Positions 8,720-17,516 of a DNA stretch of 64,000 bases are shown one piece after another. This DNA comes from Rhodobacter flavimaris (GTDB lineage Bacteria; Pseudomonadota; Alphaproteobacteria; Rhodobacterales; Rhodobacteraceae): positions 1 through 64,000 of the forward strand of contig NZ_JAJUOS010000015.1 in assembly GCF_021378075.1 (NCBI RefSeq), written 5' to 3'. Position 1 is the stretch's first letter. Each line of letters opens with the position of its first letter. A program made the position numbers and the translations under genes. The notes beneath the pieces are model-generated. The model searched no databases. It saw only the letters and a program-made list of their open reading frames with translations, and had not been told where the DNA came from.

Positions 8720-9432
8720 GTGCACTTGTGTACCTTCTCGAAGATGATGTGGATATCAGCCGGCTGATCGAGCGCAGCCTGGTGCAGCAGGGCTTCACCA
8801 TGCGCAGCTTCCGCCGCCTGGCCGAGTTCGAGCGCGAATTGCGCCGCCAGACGCCGGACCTGTGCCTGATCGACCTCTCGCTACCCGACGGCGACGGGCT
8901 GAGCCTGATCAACGGCAACACCCTGCCCGAGAACATGCCGCGCGTGATCGTGACCGGGCGGGGCTCGGTCACCGACAAGGTCGTCGGGCTCGAGATCGGC
9001 GCGGATGACTATATCGTCAAACCCTTCGAGCCGCGCGAGCTGGTGGCCCGCCTGCGCGCCGTGCTGCGCCGCAGCCGAAAAAGCCGCGAAGCCGCCGAGA
9101 GCGATCCGCATTCGGTGGCCATCTTCGGCGGCTGGACCGCGAACCTAAAGGCCTGCACCCTGACCCATGCCGATGGCCATCAGGTGACGCTGAGCTCATC
9201 CGAGAACAGCCTGCTTGAGGCCTTCCTGCGCGCACCGGGCCGGGTGCTCAGCCGCTCGAACCTGCTTGATGCGACACAGGGGCGCTCGAACGAGCCCTTC
9301 GATCGCAGCATGGACGCGCGCGTCTGCCGCCTGCGCCGCAAGATCGCGCGCGCCCCCGACGATGGCGAGGTGATCCGCACGGTCTATGGTGCGGGCTACA
9401 TCTTCACCGCCGAGGTGGACTGGAACGGCTGA
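8716..9432 (+). CDS. OmpR/PhoB-type response regulator
   Basis: This 238-residue protein has a receiver domain with the acidic pocket (ED at 9-11), phospho-acceptor D53 in LIDLSLPDGD and conserved K102 in VKPFEP. A winged-helix trans_reg_C domain follows (LLDATQGR..., ending RTVYGAGYIF). It is translationally coupled to the hybrid kinase (ATGA overlap) and is its likely partner. The pair sits divergent from the acyl-CoA synthetase / Liv operon, so control of that operon is a reasonable guess. Confidence 0.93.
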   Translation: MSALVYLLEDDVDISRLIERSLVQQGFTMRSFRRLAEFERELRRQTPDLCLIDLSLPDGDGLSLINGNTLPENMPRVIVTGRGSVTDKVVGLEIGADDYIVKPFEPRELVARLRAVLRRSRKSREAAESDPHSVAIFGGWTANLKACTLTHADGHQVTLSSSENSLLEAFLRAPGRVLSRSNLLDATQGRSNEPFDRSMDARVCRLRRKIARAPDDGEVIRTVYGAGYIFTAEVDWNG

Positions 9433-9526
9433 GGCCTTTCCGCTTCACGCGCAGACGTCGCCGCAGCAGCAAGCTGGACGACACCGGCAAGTGCTCCTAT
9501 CAAGGAGTGGCATCGCGGGGAGCATC

Positions 9527-9820
9527 ATGCTTGAGATCTTTCAATCGCTTCAGCAGCAGTTCATCCAAGAGTTCTTCGGCATTGTCGGGGGGGTGATCTT
9601 CTTTGGCTCCTGGATGCTTCAGGCTTGGGAATCCAAGCGGGCCTCGGCGCCCGTGGTCTCGGAACGCTTCTTCTGGCTGCGCTCGCTCGCATCGGCCCTG
9701 CTGACCTATGAAGGTTACCGAACCGGCTCTGCCTCAATCACTTTCGTGATGTTCGCAACCCTTTTGCTGATGCTTTACAATATCTACCTGCTGCGCAAGC
9801 GCAGGTCGGCAAAGTTCTAA
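9527..9820 (+). CDS. Small membrane protein with lipid-A-disaccharide synthase N-terminal (LAB_N) type domain
   Basis: This 97-residue protein starts at the ATG at 9527, which has a GGGGAG site five bases upstream; the frame is open further upstream but without a convincing site. Three hydrophobic helices are visible, with family-like stretches VGGVIFFGSWMLQAWESKR and FFWLRSLASALLTYEGYR, followed by a basic C-terminus. LAB_N proteins are small polytopic proteins found beside polyprenyl-phosphate glycosyltransferases and lipid A modification genes. It is next to a DPM1/GtrB-like transferase here, which supports that role. The biochemical function is not known. Confidence 0.75.
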   Translation: MLEIFQSLQQQFIQEFFGIVGGVIFFGSWMLQAWESKRASAPVVSERFFWLRSLASALLTYEGYRTGSASITFVMFATLLLMLYNIYLLRKRRSAKF

Positions 9821-9823
9821 ACC

Positions 9824-10516
9824 TCAGCGTGACAATAGCGCCGTGCTGTCGGGAAGCGGCAGGCAGGCCGCCAGCCCATCGAGATAACGCACGCGCAGAT
9901 CGGTCGCGGCCACCGCGTCGCGATACCGTCTCCGCTTGAAATCGTCGAACAGGATGATCCCACTCGACGCCAGCCGCGGAATCGCTTCGGCAAGGCATGC
10001 CTCGCGCGCACGACCGTCAATAACGATCAGGTCGAATACGCCTTCTTCGTCGCGGATCGCGGCGACGTAGTCATCGAAGAACTGACCCTCAAACCCGTAT
10101 TTCTGCGACCGAATTTGCCCCGAATTGCTGGCAGGGACGCGTCTCAATGCAACATGGCCAAACTGCGCGAGTTTCGGCTCGACGACATCGGCCCATTCGG
10201 CATCATGCTCGACCGAGATCACCTGACCCGTGCGCTTTGCAAGCCAGACCGTGCTGGCACCCGAGCCCCATTCGAACACGCGCGCACCAGGGCGCTGCGC
10301 GAGCAGCCGATCAACCTCGTCAATCGCGTCCATGGTCCACCATGCAAGATCAAGGTGAACCAGGTCGTCAATATCGTAGATCGCGAAGAGCGAGCGGAAC
10401 CAGCGCGCCACGCGGCCATCGCGCTTTTCGAAATATCCCAAAAGGCCCACGGCGTCGAACAGGGCCCGAAGCTTGCGCAGGGTGAACACGTATGCAGAGC
10501 GAAGTGCCTGTTTCAC
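9824..10516 (-). CDS. SAM-dependent methyltransferase-like protein
   Basis: This 230-residue protein has a class I methyltransferase-like fold signature. The glycine-rich motif VFEWGSGASTVWLAKR is followed by an acidic loop (VISVEHDAEW) and a post-strand motif FDLIVIDGRAREACL. It overlaps the glycosyltransferase start on the same strand by 4 bases, so the two are coupled. It might modify a sugar or lipid intermediate made by the neighbours. The substrate is unknown, and a non-catalytic role is possible. Confidence 0.7.
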   Translation of the reverse strand: MKQALRSAYVFTLRKLRALFDAVGLLGYFEKRDGRVARWFRSLFAIYDIDDLVHLDLAWWTMDAIDEVDRLLAQRPGARVFEWGSGASTVWLAKRTGQVISVEHDAEWADVVEPKLAQFGHVALRRVPASNSGQIRSQKYGFEGQFFDDYVAAIRDEEGVFDLIVIDGRAREACLAEAIPRLASSGIILFDDFKRRRYRDAVAATDLRVRYLDGLAACLPLPDSTALLSR

Positions 10517-11529
10517 AGGGTGCCCTCCAGCATCTCGGCATCACCGTGCGAAATCGTCTCGGCCACGACATATTTGTCGCGCTCCTTCAGCCCGGCGGCC
10601 TGCAACAATTCGGCGACCAGCCCGACCCCAAGGATCTGCGTCCCGGTAACAACCATCAATATCCCGATCAGCAACAGCGGGCGGTTGCCGATCGGCCCCA
10701 TGCCCAGAAGCCAAAGCACCGAGAGATAGCCGATGAAGGCAAGCCCCAGCAGCAACAGCGGCAGACCGATCATCGCGAAGAAATGCAACGGGCGCGACTG
10801 ATAGCGCGTCAGCAGCTTGACCGTCCCGAGATCGAGCATCCCCTTGATCATGCGCTTGGAGCCGTATTTCGAAACACCATGCGCCCGGGCATGGTGACGA
10901 ACAGGGATCTCGGCGCAGCGATAACCGACCGCATGCAAAAGCGCGGGGGTAAAGCGATGCAATTCGCCATAGAGGTTCAGCCGCTTCGCCGCGCGGTGCG
11001 TGTAGGCCTTGAAACCGCAATTGATGTCGTGGATGTCGATGTCGAACATCTTCGCGGTCATCCAGTTGAACACCCGCGACGGCAGGGTCTTGCCCAAGGG
11101 ATCATTCCGGTTCTGCTTCCAGCCCGAGACGACGTCATAGCCCTCGGCCAGCTTGTCGAGGAAACGCGGGATCTCTTCAGGATCGTCCTGCAGATCCGCA
11201 TCCATCGTTATGATCACATCTCCGCCTGCCCGCGCCATACCGGCCGAAAGCGCTGCGGCCTTGCCGAAGTTCCGGGTAAAGCGGATCAGGGTCACGTTGT
11301 CGTTCTGCTCTGCCAGACGCACCACTTCCTGGTCACTGCCATCGCGACTTCCGTCATCGACAAATATCGCTTCCCACTTGCGACCAGAGCCCTGCATCAC
11401 CGAGGCGATTTTCTGGAAGAGCGCCTCCAGCGTGGCGCGTTCATCCAGAAACGGGATCACCAGGGATACGGACTTCAGTGTACGCTCCTTGGTGACTTGC
11501 ATGTTTGCCTGCTTGTGAACAATCTGCAT
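10513..11529 (-). CDS. Family 2 glycosyltransferase, DPM1/ArnC/GtrB type
   Basis: The start at ATG 11529 has GAGG six bases upstream; a second possible ATG is at 11502. The 338-residue protein opens with SVSLVIPFLDERATLEALF and has the nucleotide-sugar motifs FVDDGSRDGS and ITMDADLQDDP. Two C-terminal membrane helices (FFAMIGLPLLLLGLAFIGYL and LLLIGILMVVTGTQILGVGL) anchor it. This architecture is that of enzymes that charge undecaprenyl or dolichyl phosphate with a sugar. The polytopic transferase and LAB_N-like protein next to it complete a plausible pathway to a periplasmic glycan or lipid A decoration. Confidence 0.88.
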   Translation of the reverse strand: MQIVHKQANMQVTKERTLKSVSLVIPFLDERATLEALFQKIASVMQGSGRKWEAIFVDDGSRDGSDQEVVRLAEQNDNVTLIRFTRNFGKAAALSAGMARAGGDVIITMDADLQDDPEEIPRFLDKLAEGYDVVSGWKQNRNDPLGKTLPSRVFNWMTAKMFDIDIHDINCGFKAYTHRAAKRLNLYGELHRFTPALLHAVGYRCAEIPVRHHARAHGVSKYGSKRMIKGMLDLGTVKLLTRYQSRPLHFFAMIGLPLLLLGLAFIGYLSVLWLLGMGPIGNRPLLLIGILMVVTGTQILGVGLVAELLQAAGLKERDKYVVAETISHGDAEMLEGTL

Positions 11530-11632
11530 CCGCTGCCTCAATCAACAATTCAAGCTAGTGTGTCTCTACGTCAGCGGCTAGTCTTTCTGGAAAAGCAGCC
11601 TTTTTTTAGGCAAGAGCAAGGCGGTAAGTGTA

Positions 11633-13216
11633 TTGCAGGCAAATAATCCGGGACTGCTAGGCTCGAAAAATCATATCTGGTGGACCGCGCGCATTGTTGC
11701 CATTCTGTCAACAGTGCTAATGGGCAGCTATACTCTGCTTGAGCCGTTCGGACGTGATCAGGGTATTCACGCGACCATCGCCTATGCGCTGGATGAGGGG
11801 CTTATCACCTACCGGGACGTCTACAACATTAAGCCGCCCCTAACGACTGCGATGCATTGGATCTCGCAGGAATTGTTTGGCCACTCCATGATGGCCATTC
11901 GCGCGCTGGATCTGCTCGTAACCGCATTGACCGCCTGCGCCCTCGTCGAGGTTGGTCGTACGCTGAAAAAAGGTGCCGCTTTCGCGTTCCTGGCACCGGT
12001 CACCTTCACGACGATCTATTATAGCTACAACTTTTGGAGCCATGCTCAGACCGATGGATGGGCCGGCTTCCTGGTCGTCTTTGCGTTCTGGTCCATGCTC
12101 GCGGCTTGGCGGCGCGGGGCTGGCGTACCCCGCTTTACGCTGATGCTGCTGTCAGGGGCGCTACTGGGGCTGGCATTCGGGCTCAAGTATACGATCGGGG
12201 CGACCGGAGGGCTGGTGTTCGCGCCGCTCCTTGCACGCCTACTCGGGGCGACGAATGTTAGGTTTCATTTCAGCGATCTGTTCGCCAATGTGTTGGGGGG
12301 GATAGCGGTCCTCACAGCCGTTTCCGGGACAATGGCGCTGGCCGGGGCGCTGGCGCCTTTTCTTGAGATTCAGTCCTTCATTCGTGGCTACGTCGGGTAT
12401 GTCGCGCAGACCCCTCCCGCTTTTCTAGATGAGATATTCTTGCCCGGGCAACACTCGCAACACCTTGAGGTATTGATCGGCGTCATGGCCCTTGTTGCCC
12501 TGCTGGATGCGTCCCGCGCCCACAGCCCGCTTGGCGTCGTCGCCGGTTTGATCTGGTATGCGGCGGCGTGGCTGTCTGGAAGCATACAGGGCAAAGGGTT
12601 CGCCTATCACTACCTGCCACTTGTGCCCGCCCATGCCTTCATGATCGGACTGGGCGCAGAGGCGCTGCTTGCCCGTATTCCCGCAGGTTCGATCCGGCGC
12701 ATGACCATCCTCATCAGTGCGGCTGCCGTGTATCTGCCCAGCATCGCCGCCCAGAACGCGGTACTGGTTGCAAGCCTGTCCCAAATGCCCGATCCAAAGG
12801 CGAGCTACTACTCGACATTTCGCGCCAGTTCAGATTTCGACATCAACGGTACGCTCGCGTTCGCCGAGACGCTGCGCGCCCGGCGCAACCCCGAAGACAA
12901 GCTCTTCGTATGGGGCTATGAGACCATGCTCTACTTCCTCGTCGAGTCCCCTCCGCACTATCGCTACGTATATAATTGGCCCTTCATGGTGTCCTATTAC
13001 GATGGTCGATACACGGAAGACCTGCTGACAAGACTACGGGCCGACCCCCCGGCACAATTCGTCGTGCAAAAAGAGGATGCCACACCCTGGGTCACCTATC
13101 GCGAAGAAAGTTCGGACCAAATGCTGCACGAGTATCCGGCGCTGGAGGCATTCCTGCGCGACAACTATCATCTGGTATCCAGCGAACCCAAGTATGATCT
13201 GTACGAGATCAACTGA
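11633..13216 (+). CDS. Polytopic GT39/GT83-like glycosyltransferase
   Basis: This protein of about 527 residues has many hydrophobic helices (for example ARIVAILSTVLMGSYTLLE near 19-37 and FTLMLLSGALLGLAFGLKYT near 168-187). A short acidic/aromatic luminal-type loop (EPFGRDQGIHATIAYALDEG) is typical of ArnT/PMT-like transferases that use polyprenyl-phosphate sugars. A soluble C-terminal domain of about 130 residues follows. It is divergent from the GT2 gene. The start is uncertain: TTG 11633 is the first candidate with an AAGGCGG-like site upstream, and the first ATG lies 29 codons later. Confidence 0.72.
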   Translation: MQANNPGLLGSKNHIWWTARIVAILSTVLMGSYTLLEPFGRDQGIHATIAYALDEGLITYRDVYNIKPPLTTAMHWISQELFGHSMMAIRALDLLVTALTACALVEVGRTLKKGAAFAFLAPVTFTTIYYSYNFWSHAQTDGWAGFLVVFAFWSMLAAWRRGAGVPRFTLMLLSGALLGLAFGLKYTIGATGGLVFAPLLARLLGATNVRFHFSDLFANVLGGIAVLTAVSGTMALAGALAPFLEIQSFIRGYVGYVAQTPPAFLDEIFLPGQHSQHLEVLIGVMALVALLDASRAHSPLGVVAGLIWYAAAWLSGSIQGKGFAYHYLPLVPAHAFMIGLGAEALLARIPAGSIRRMTILISAAAVYLPSIAAQNAVLVASLSQMPDPKASYYSTFRASSDFDINGTLAFAETLRARRNPEDKLFVWGYETMLYFLVESPPHYRYVYNWPFMVSYYDGRYTEDLLTRLRADPPAQFVVQKEDATPWVTYREESSDQMLHEYPALEAFLRDNYHLVSSEPKYDLYEIN

Positions 13217-13414
13217 GCTCTGCCGAAATTCCTGCAGCGAGACGACCGGCGGGCGCCGCGTCTAGGGAACCTGCCTCGCCGAATCGGAACAGTCACTTCC
13301 GCAATCGGCTTTCCGATGGCATGCTGATCCGCAGCTCTGGTCAACTGTCGCGAGAAGCCGCGTTTTGCTTATCCCTCCCAGCTCCTCAGCCTTCCACATT
13401 CGGGGCCGCCGCTA

Positions 13415-14146
13415 GTGGCGGTCTTTCTCAGGCTTTGGGCCGTTGCCGTGGCCACGCTTGCGCTGGTTGTGGCGCTGTTCGTCGGGCTCGCGATCCTGAA
13501 CTTCAAGCAGATTCAGACCGATCTACTTGGCGGGCGGCTGGCCGTTCTGGCCGAGATGACGGCCGAGCCTTTCGAGGCGGCGGCGCGCATCGGACTGCCG
13601 CTCGGCAGTGTGCGCAACTCGGCCGCGCTGCTCGAACGCGCCCGGCAAAGCGACGACGCCATCGCGGGCGTCTATGTGATCGGCGCGGATGGCGCGGTGA
13701 TCCGCGCCACGGGGGACGCCGCTCTGCACGTGCCCCCTGGCAACACCGAGGGCACGCGCTGGAGCTGGTCTGATCCCGATCATCTCTTCAGCGCCGTGCG
13801 CATTATCGGCGCGGCGGGCCAGCCCCTTGGCGCCGTGGTGGTCGAGATCGACCGGCGCGAAAGCACCATCCTCGTGCGCGCGATGGCGGCGGAACTGCTG
13901 ACCTCGGCGCTGGCGATCTGGAGCGTGATGTCGGCCCTGTCGGGCGCCGGGATCTGGCTTTGGCTGCGCCCGCAGATAACCGCATTCCGCGGCGCCGAAG
14001 AACAAATCGAAGCGTTCGAGCAGGATCTCTGGTCAGGCCGCGCGACGGCAGACAGGGCGAACTCGGGCGATCTCGGCCACGCCCTCCGGGCGGCGCTATC
14101 AGGCTACCGGCATGCCATGCGCGATAGGGGTGACGAGCATGGTTGA
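13415..14146 (+). CDS. Kinase-less membrane sensor-like protein
   Basis: This product of about 243 residues starts at GTG. An N-terminal helix (VAVATLALVVALFVGLAIL) is followed by a periplasmic domain of about 120 residues, a second helix near 160-180 (TSALAIWSVMSALSGAGIWLWL), and a short cytoplasmic tail. No kinase, cyclase, HAMP or MCP output domain is seen. Its layout matches the N-terminal part of the MFS hybrid encoded next, with which it overlaps by 8 bases. The two probably work together as ligand sensor and transporter. The start codon has no clear ribosome site. Confidence 0.65.
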   Translation: MAVFLRLWAVAVATLALVVALFVGLAILNFKQIQTDLLGGRLAVLAEMTAEPFEAAARIGLPLGSVRNSAALLERARQSDDAIAGVYVIGADGAVIRATGDAALHVPPGNTEGTRWSWSDPDHLFSAVRIIGAAGQPLGAVVVEIDRRESTILVRAMAAELLTSALAIWSVMSALSGAGIWLWLRPQITAFRGAEEQIEAFEQDLWSGRATADRANSGDLGHALRAALSGYRHAMRDRGDEHG

Positions 14147-16055
14147 GGGCGCGGAAATTGCGGGCACACAGCGCCTCCGGGGGCGAATGCTGGCCATGCT
14201 GGCGCTGCTGATCGCCGCCACGGTGCTTGCCTTCAGCTTCGTCACGCTGGTCTCATTTGACCGCGCCGTCGCCCCTGAGCTGCATCAACGCACCCGCCTG
14301 ATCGGCGAGATCATCCGCTCGAAGGTCGAGCAAAGCGTTGCCTCCGGCATCCCGATCGACTCTATCGCCGGGCTTGATAGCTATCTGGCTGCCACCATCG
14401 CGCAATTCCCCGAGGTGCAGCGCGTATCGCTGGAAACCCGGCGCGGCGTGACCATCGCCGAAGCCGCGAATGAGGTGAAACAGACACTTCTGAACCGCAC
14501 CGGGCTCGATGTCCGGCTGGGCGTGGAGGCGACCGGCTTTGCCCTGCCGATCCTCGTGCGCAACGACATGGTGGGCACCGTCCGGGTCGAAAGCTCGGCG
14601 CAAGTTGCAGAAACGAAGCTGCGCGGGGTGTTGCTTGATGTGTCGGTGCTGGCCATCGCGCTCTTGCTGATCGGCGTGGAACTGGCGCTGGCCGTGGTGG
14701 CGGCGTCGATCTGGAAACCCTTGCGCCGCATTCAGGGGCTGCTCGCCCTGCAACAGGCCGGGGATTATTCCCGCGCCATCCGGCCCGCCGGGATCGAGCT
14801 GCTCCACCGGCTGGCGCGGCGCCTCAATGCCTTCTCGGCGGCGGTCACGCGCCAGACGGCAGAGGCACTACCCCGCCTGCGCTATTCCGAGATCATCGAC
14901 GTCCGCCTTGCCCTCTTCGTCTTTGTGGCAGGCGCCGAGGTCTCGGCCTCGTTCCTGCCGATCTACGCGCGCTCCGAAGGGCGGCCCGAATGGCTCTCGG
15001 CCAATCTCGCGGCAGCTTTGCCGCTGATGTTCTACCTGGCAGCAGTGATGATGTTGTCGCCTTTCGGTGGACGCTTGGCCGAGCGGATCGGCGCGCGGCG
15101 GCTGTTCGTGGCCTCCGCCATTCCGGCGGCCCTGTCGCTGCTGGTCATGGCTGCAGCGCGCGACGTCTTCGTGATCGCCCTAGCGCGTGCGGGAGTGGGC
15201 ATCAGCTACGCGCTGGCCTCGATCGCCTGCCAGGAATACGCGCTGCGCGCCGAGCGTGGGGCCGCGCTGTCGCGCACCTCGGGCACGTTCATCGCGATGA
15301 TCTTTGGCGGAACCTTCTGCGGCTCGGTCCTGGGCGGGGTCATGGCACAGCATTTCGGCTATGGCTTTGCCCTGACAATCGGGGCGGCGCTGGTCTTGGG
15401 TGCGGCGGCTGTGGGGCACCAGAGCATGTCGCCCGATACGACAACCAGCGCGGAGCGAGCGGCGGCCGCACAGGGCAAGCGGCAACGCTTGGCGCCGCTG
15501 CGTTACGCGGCGTTGACGGTGGGCATCGCAATCCCCCTCAACCTCGTGACGGCGGTGTTCGTCTGGTATCTCGCGCCGATGCAGCTTGCGGCGCTTGGGG
15601 CGGATACCTCGGAAACGGCCCGCGTCGTCATGCTGTACTACCTCGCGCAGATCCTGCTGGGCGGCGCACTCGGCGGTATCGCGCGTGGTCGGTGGGCCGT
15701 CGTGACCCTTGGGGCGATGGTCTCCGCAGGGGCGCTTGCCGCGCTGTCGCGAGATACGGGACTCGTGCAGATGATCCTGGCCACGGCGGGCATCGGGATC
15801 GGCCACGCGCTGATCCGTGGGCCGCTGCTGGCCCTGATTACCGAAATCGCGCAGGCGGCAGGCCTGAGCCTTGCGGGCCTGCGGATGGCCGAGCGCCTCG
15901 GCGCGCTGGCGGGGCTATTGCTGACCACGCTGGCGCTGCGGACGCTCCCCACAGGTTCGATCTTGGAAATGTTGGCCCTGTTGGTAATCTTGGGGCTTGC
16001 GGGCGCGGGCGGCATCGCCTTGTCCAGCCGCGAGAAGGGGGAGCGCAGGCGATGA
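14139..16055 (+). CDS. MFS transporter fused to an N-terminal sensor-like (Cache/HAMP-like) module
   Basis: The chosen ATG at 14139 gives 638 residues. TM1 (MLAMLALLIAATVLAFSFVTL) is followed by an extracytoplasmic domain of about 130 residues (LIGEIIRSKVEQSVASGIPI...), then TM2 (VSVLAIALLLIGVELALAVVA). A HAMP-like linker (SIWKPLRRIQGLLALQQAGDYS...) comes next. From about residue 255 the protein is a major facilitator with about 12 helices and the signature FGGRLAERIGARRL. Fusion of a receptor-histidine-kinase style front end to a transporter is unusual. The gene overlaps both neighbours (8 and 4 bases), which points to a three-gene functional unit. Confidence 0.8.
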   Translation: MVEGAEIAGTQRLRGRMLAMLALLIAATVLAFSFVTLVSFDRAVAPELHQRTRLIGEIIRSKVEQSVASGIPIDSIAGLDSYLAATIAQFPEVQRVSLETRRGVTIAEAANEVKQTLLNRTGLDVRLGVEATGFALPILVRNDMVGTVRVESSAQVAETKLRGVLLDVSVLAIALLLIGVELALAVVAASIWKPLRRIQGLLALQQAGDYSRAIRPAGIELLHRLARRLNAFSAAVTRQTAEALPRLRYSEIIDVRLALFVFVAGAEVSASFLPIYARSEGRPEWLSANLAAALPLMFYLAAVMMLSPFGGRLAERIGARRLFVASAIPAALSLLVMAAARDVFVIALARAGVGISYALASIACQEYALRAERGAALSRTSGTFIAMIFGGTFCGSVLGGVMAQHFGYGFALTIGAALVLGAAAVGHQSMSPDTTTSAERAAAAQGKRQRLAPLRYAALTVGIAIPLNLVTAVFVWYLAPMQLAALGADTSETARVVMLYYLAQILLGGALGGIARGRWAVVTLGAMVSAGALAALSRDTGLVQMILATAGIGIGHALIRGPLLALITEIAQAAGLSLAGLRMAERLGALAGLLLTTLALRTLPTGSILEMLALLVILGLAGAGGIALSSREKGERRR

Positions 16056-17044
16056 GATCGAAGATTGCAGCAGTGGCACTGGCGCTTGTTCTGGCGACCG
16101 GGACCGCAGCGGCCGAGGCCGCGAAGGTCATGATCGTGACCTGGCGCGGTTGCGAAGAGGCCTGCAGCGGCTTTCAGGACTACCTGACCGCTAGCGGGCA
16201 TGACGTCGCCTTCACCCTGCGCGATGCCGAACAGGACAAGACCCGCCTGCCCGGCTTCCTCGACGAGGCCCGCCAGAGCGGGACCGAGCTGATCCTGACC
16301 TGGGGCACCAGCGCCACCATCGGCATCGCCGGAACGCTGGCCGATCTGGAGGCGCCGCAGTTCAACCACACCATCCCGCAGATCTTCATGATCGTGGCCG
16401 ATCCGGTTGGCGCGGGCGTCGTGCAATCGCTTGAGGAGACGGGCCGCACGAATGTCACCGGCACCTATAACCGGATGCCTGAGACCGTCACCCTCCAGAC
16501 CATCCGCAGCTACATGCCCGCCTTCGCTCACCTAGGTCTTCTGTTCAACGCGGACGAGAAGAACTCGGTCGTGAAGCGCGACGAGATGGCCGCGCTTGCC
16601 GCCGAGCAAGGCATCGCCTTCACCGCCGTCGAGCTGCCCCTTGCCGAGGATGGCCACCCGCGCGCTCAGGATATCGAGGCCGGAATGCAGGCCCTGAAAG
16701 ACACTGGCGCCGAGTTTGTCTATGTCGGAAGCTCTTCCTTCCTGCAGGCCGAAAGCGAGGCGCTGCACGCGGCCGCACTGACCACCAAGATGCCCGTCAT
16801 CAGCCCCTATGAGGACATGGTCCGCAAGGGCCACGCCCTGATCTCGGTCGCGGCGCGTTATGACGATGTGGGCAAGCTTGCTGGCAGACTGGCCGAGCAT
16901 ATCCTGTTCGAAGGCGCTACGCCGGGCAGCCTGCCGGTGGCGCGGATGCAGGACTTCGCCATCACCATCGACACGAACATGGCGCGCGAGATCGGCACCT
17001 ACCCGCCGCTGGAATTGCTCGATATCGCCGAAACGGTCGAGTGA
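16052..17044 (+). CDS. ABC-type substrate-binding protein (TrpX/YtrB-like, PF04392 type)
   Basis: This 330-residue protein has a signal peptide (IAAVALALVLATGTAAAEA). The body has the type I periplasmic fold features of the PF04392 group: LILTWGTSATIG, IFMIVADPVGAGVV, GLLFNADEKNSV, and FVYVGSSSFLQ. Members usually serve ABC importers of aromatic amino acids or related ligands, but no permease or ATPase gene follows. It starts within the MFS-hybrid stop codon (ATGA), so it may supply ligand to the sensor domains of its two neighbours instead of an ABC channel (inference). Confidence 0.8.
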   Translation: MRSKIAAVALALVLATGTAAAEAAKVMIVTWRGCEEACSGFQDYLTASGHDVAFTLRDAEQDKTRLPGFLDEARQSGTELILTWGTSATIGIAGTLADLEAPQFNHTIPQIFMIVADPVGAGVVQSLEETGRTNVTGTYNRMPETVTLQTIRSYMPAFAHLGLLFNADEKNSVVKRDEMAALAAEQGIAFTAVELPLAEDGHPRAQDIEAGMQALKDTGAEFVYVGSSSFLQAESEALHAAALTTKMPVISPYEDMVRKGHALISVAARYDDVGKLAGRLAEHILFEGATPGSLPVARMQDFAITIDTNMAREIGTYPPLELLDIAETVE

Positions 17045-17045
17045 C

Positions 17046-17066
17046 GGGGGGCGCGGCACGCCCCCC
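17046..17066. terminator. Bidirectional hairpin between convergent genes
   Basis: GGGGGGCG - CGGCA - CGCCCCCC forms a perfect 8-bp stem, one base after the binding-protein stop and 8 bases before the end of the convergent DUF4242 gene. It is placed to terminate both transcripts. Confidence 0.65.
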
Positions 17067-17074
17067 AAGGTGGC

Positions 17075-17356
17075 TCAGGCAGCCAAGTTGGCGGTCTCGG
17101 GGCCGATAATTGCCGAAACCTCGACGACGAGGTCGGCAGGAAAGCCGCCCTCCTTCGCGTGGCGATAGATCGTCTCGACGCTGTCGGCCTCGTGCACGCA
17201 GTAGATCTTGTCGCCTGCGACATAGCTTTGGTGCCACAGGTAAGGCACCCCCAACCCCTCCACGACCGCATTCGACTTGGCGGCGATCTCGCGCAACTCT
17301 TGCGGGGTCAGCATGTTGGCGCCGGGGATATTTCTTTCAACGAGATAAGTGGGCAT
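17075..17356 (-). CDS. DUF4242 (nickel-binding family) small protein
   Basis: Starting at ATG 17356, the 93-residue protein reads MPTYLVERNIPGANMLTPQE..., followed by HQSYVAGDKIYCVHEA and a HAKEGGFPADLVVEVSAIIGP tail. These are the conserved blocks of DUF4242 proteins, small cytosolic ferredoxin-like-fold proteins annotated as SCO4226 nickel-binding-like. The frame extends upstream to 17422 but is not family-like. It is divergently transcribed from the BTAD regulator, an arrangement suggesting that the regulator controls it. The biological role is not established. Confidence 0.8.
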   Translation of the reverse strand: MPTYLVERNIPGANMLTPQELREIAAKSNAVVEGLGVPYLWHQSYVAGDKIYCVHEADSVETIYRHAKEGGFPADLVVEVSAIIGPETANLAA

Positions 17357-17367
17357 TTCGCTCTCCT

Positions 17368-17386
17368 GTCCGATTCGGGGTCCGAT
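17368..17386. promoter_or_regulatory. Direct heptamer repeat between DUF4242 gene and BTAD regulator
   Basis: GTCCGAT occurs at 17368-17374 and again at 17380-17386, 12 bases apart. SARP/BTAD-type regulators of actinobacteria bind direct heptamer repeats about one helical turn apart, so this is a candidate site for the adjacent regulator. Short repeats can arise by chance. Confidence 0.25.
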
Positions 17387-17516
17387 AGGGTCAGGCTGCG
17401 CCGCGCCCGTGGGCGGCCGCATGTGACGCGCCGGACCCGGTCGAAAAGATATGCAAACGCTTCTTCACACGGTGCTATTGTCGGATGATCCCGAACATTC
17501 GGCACGGAGCCCGAAG

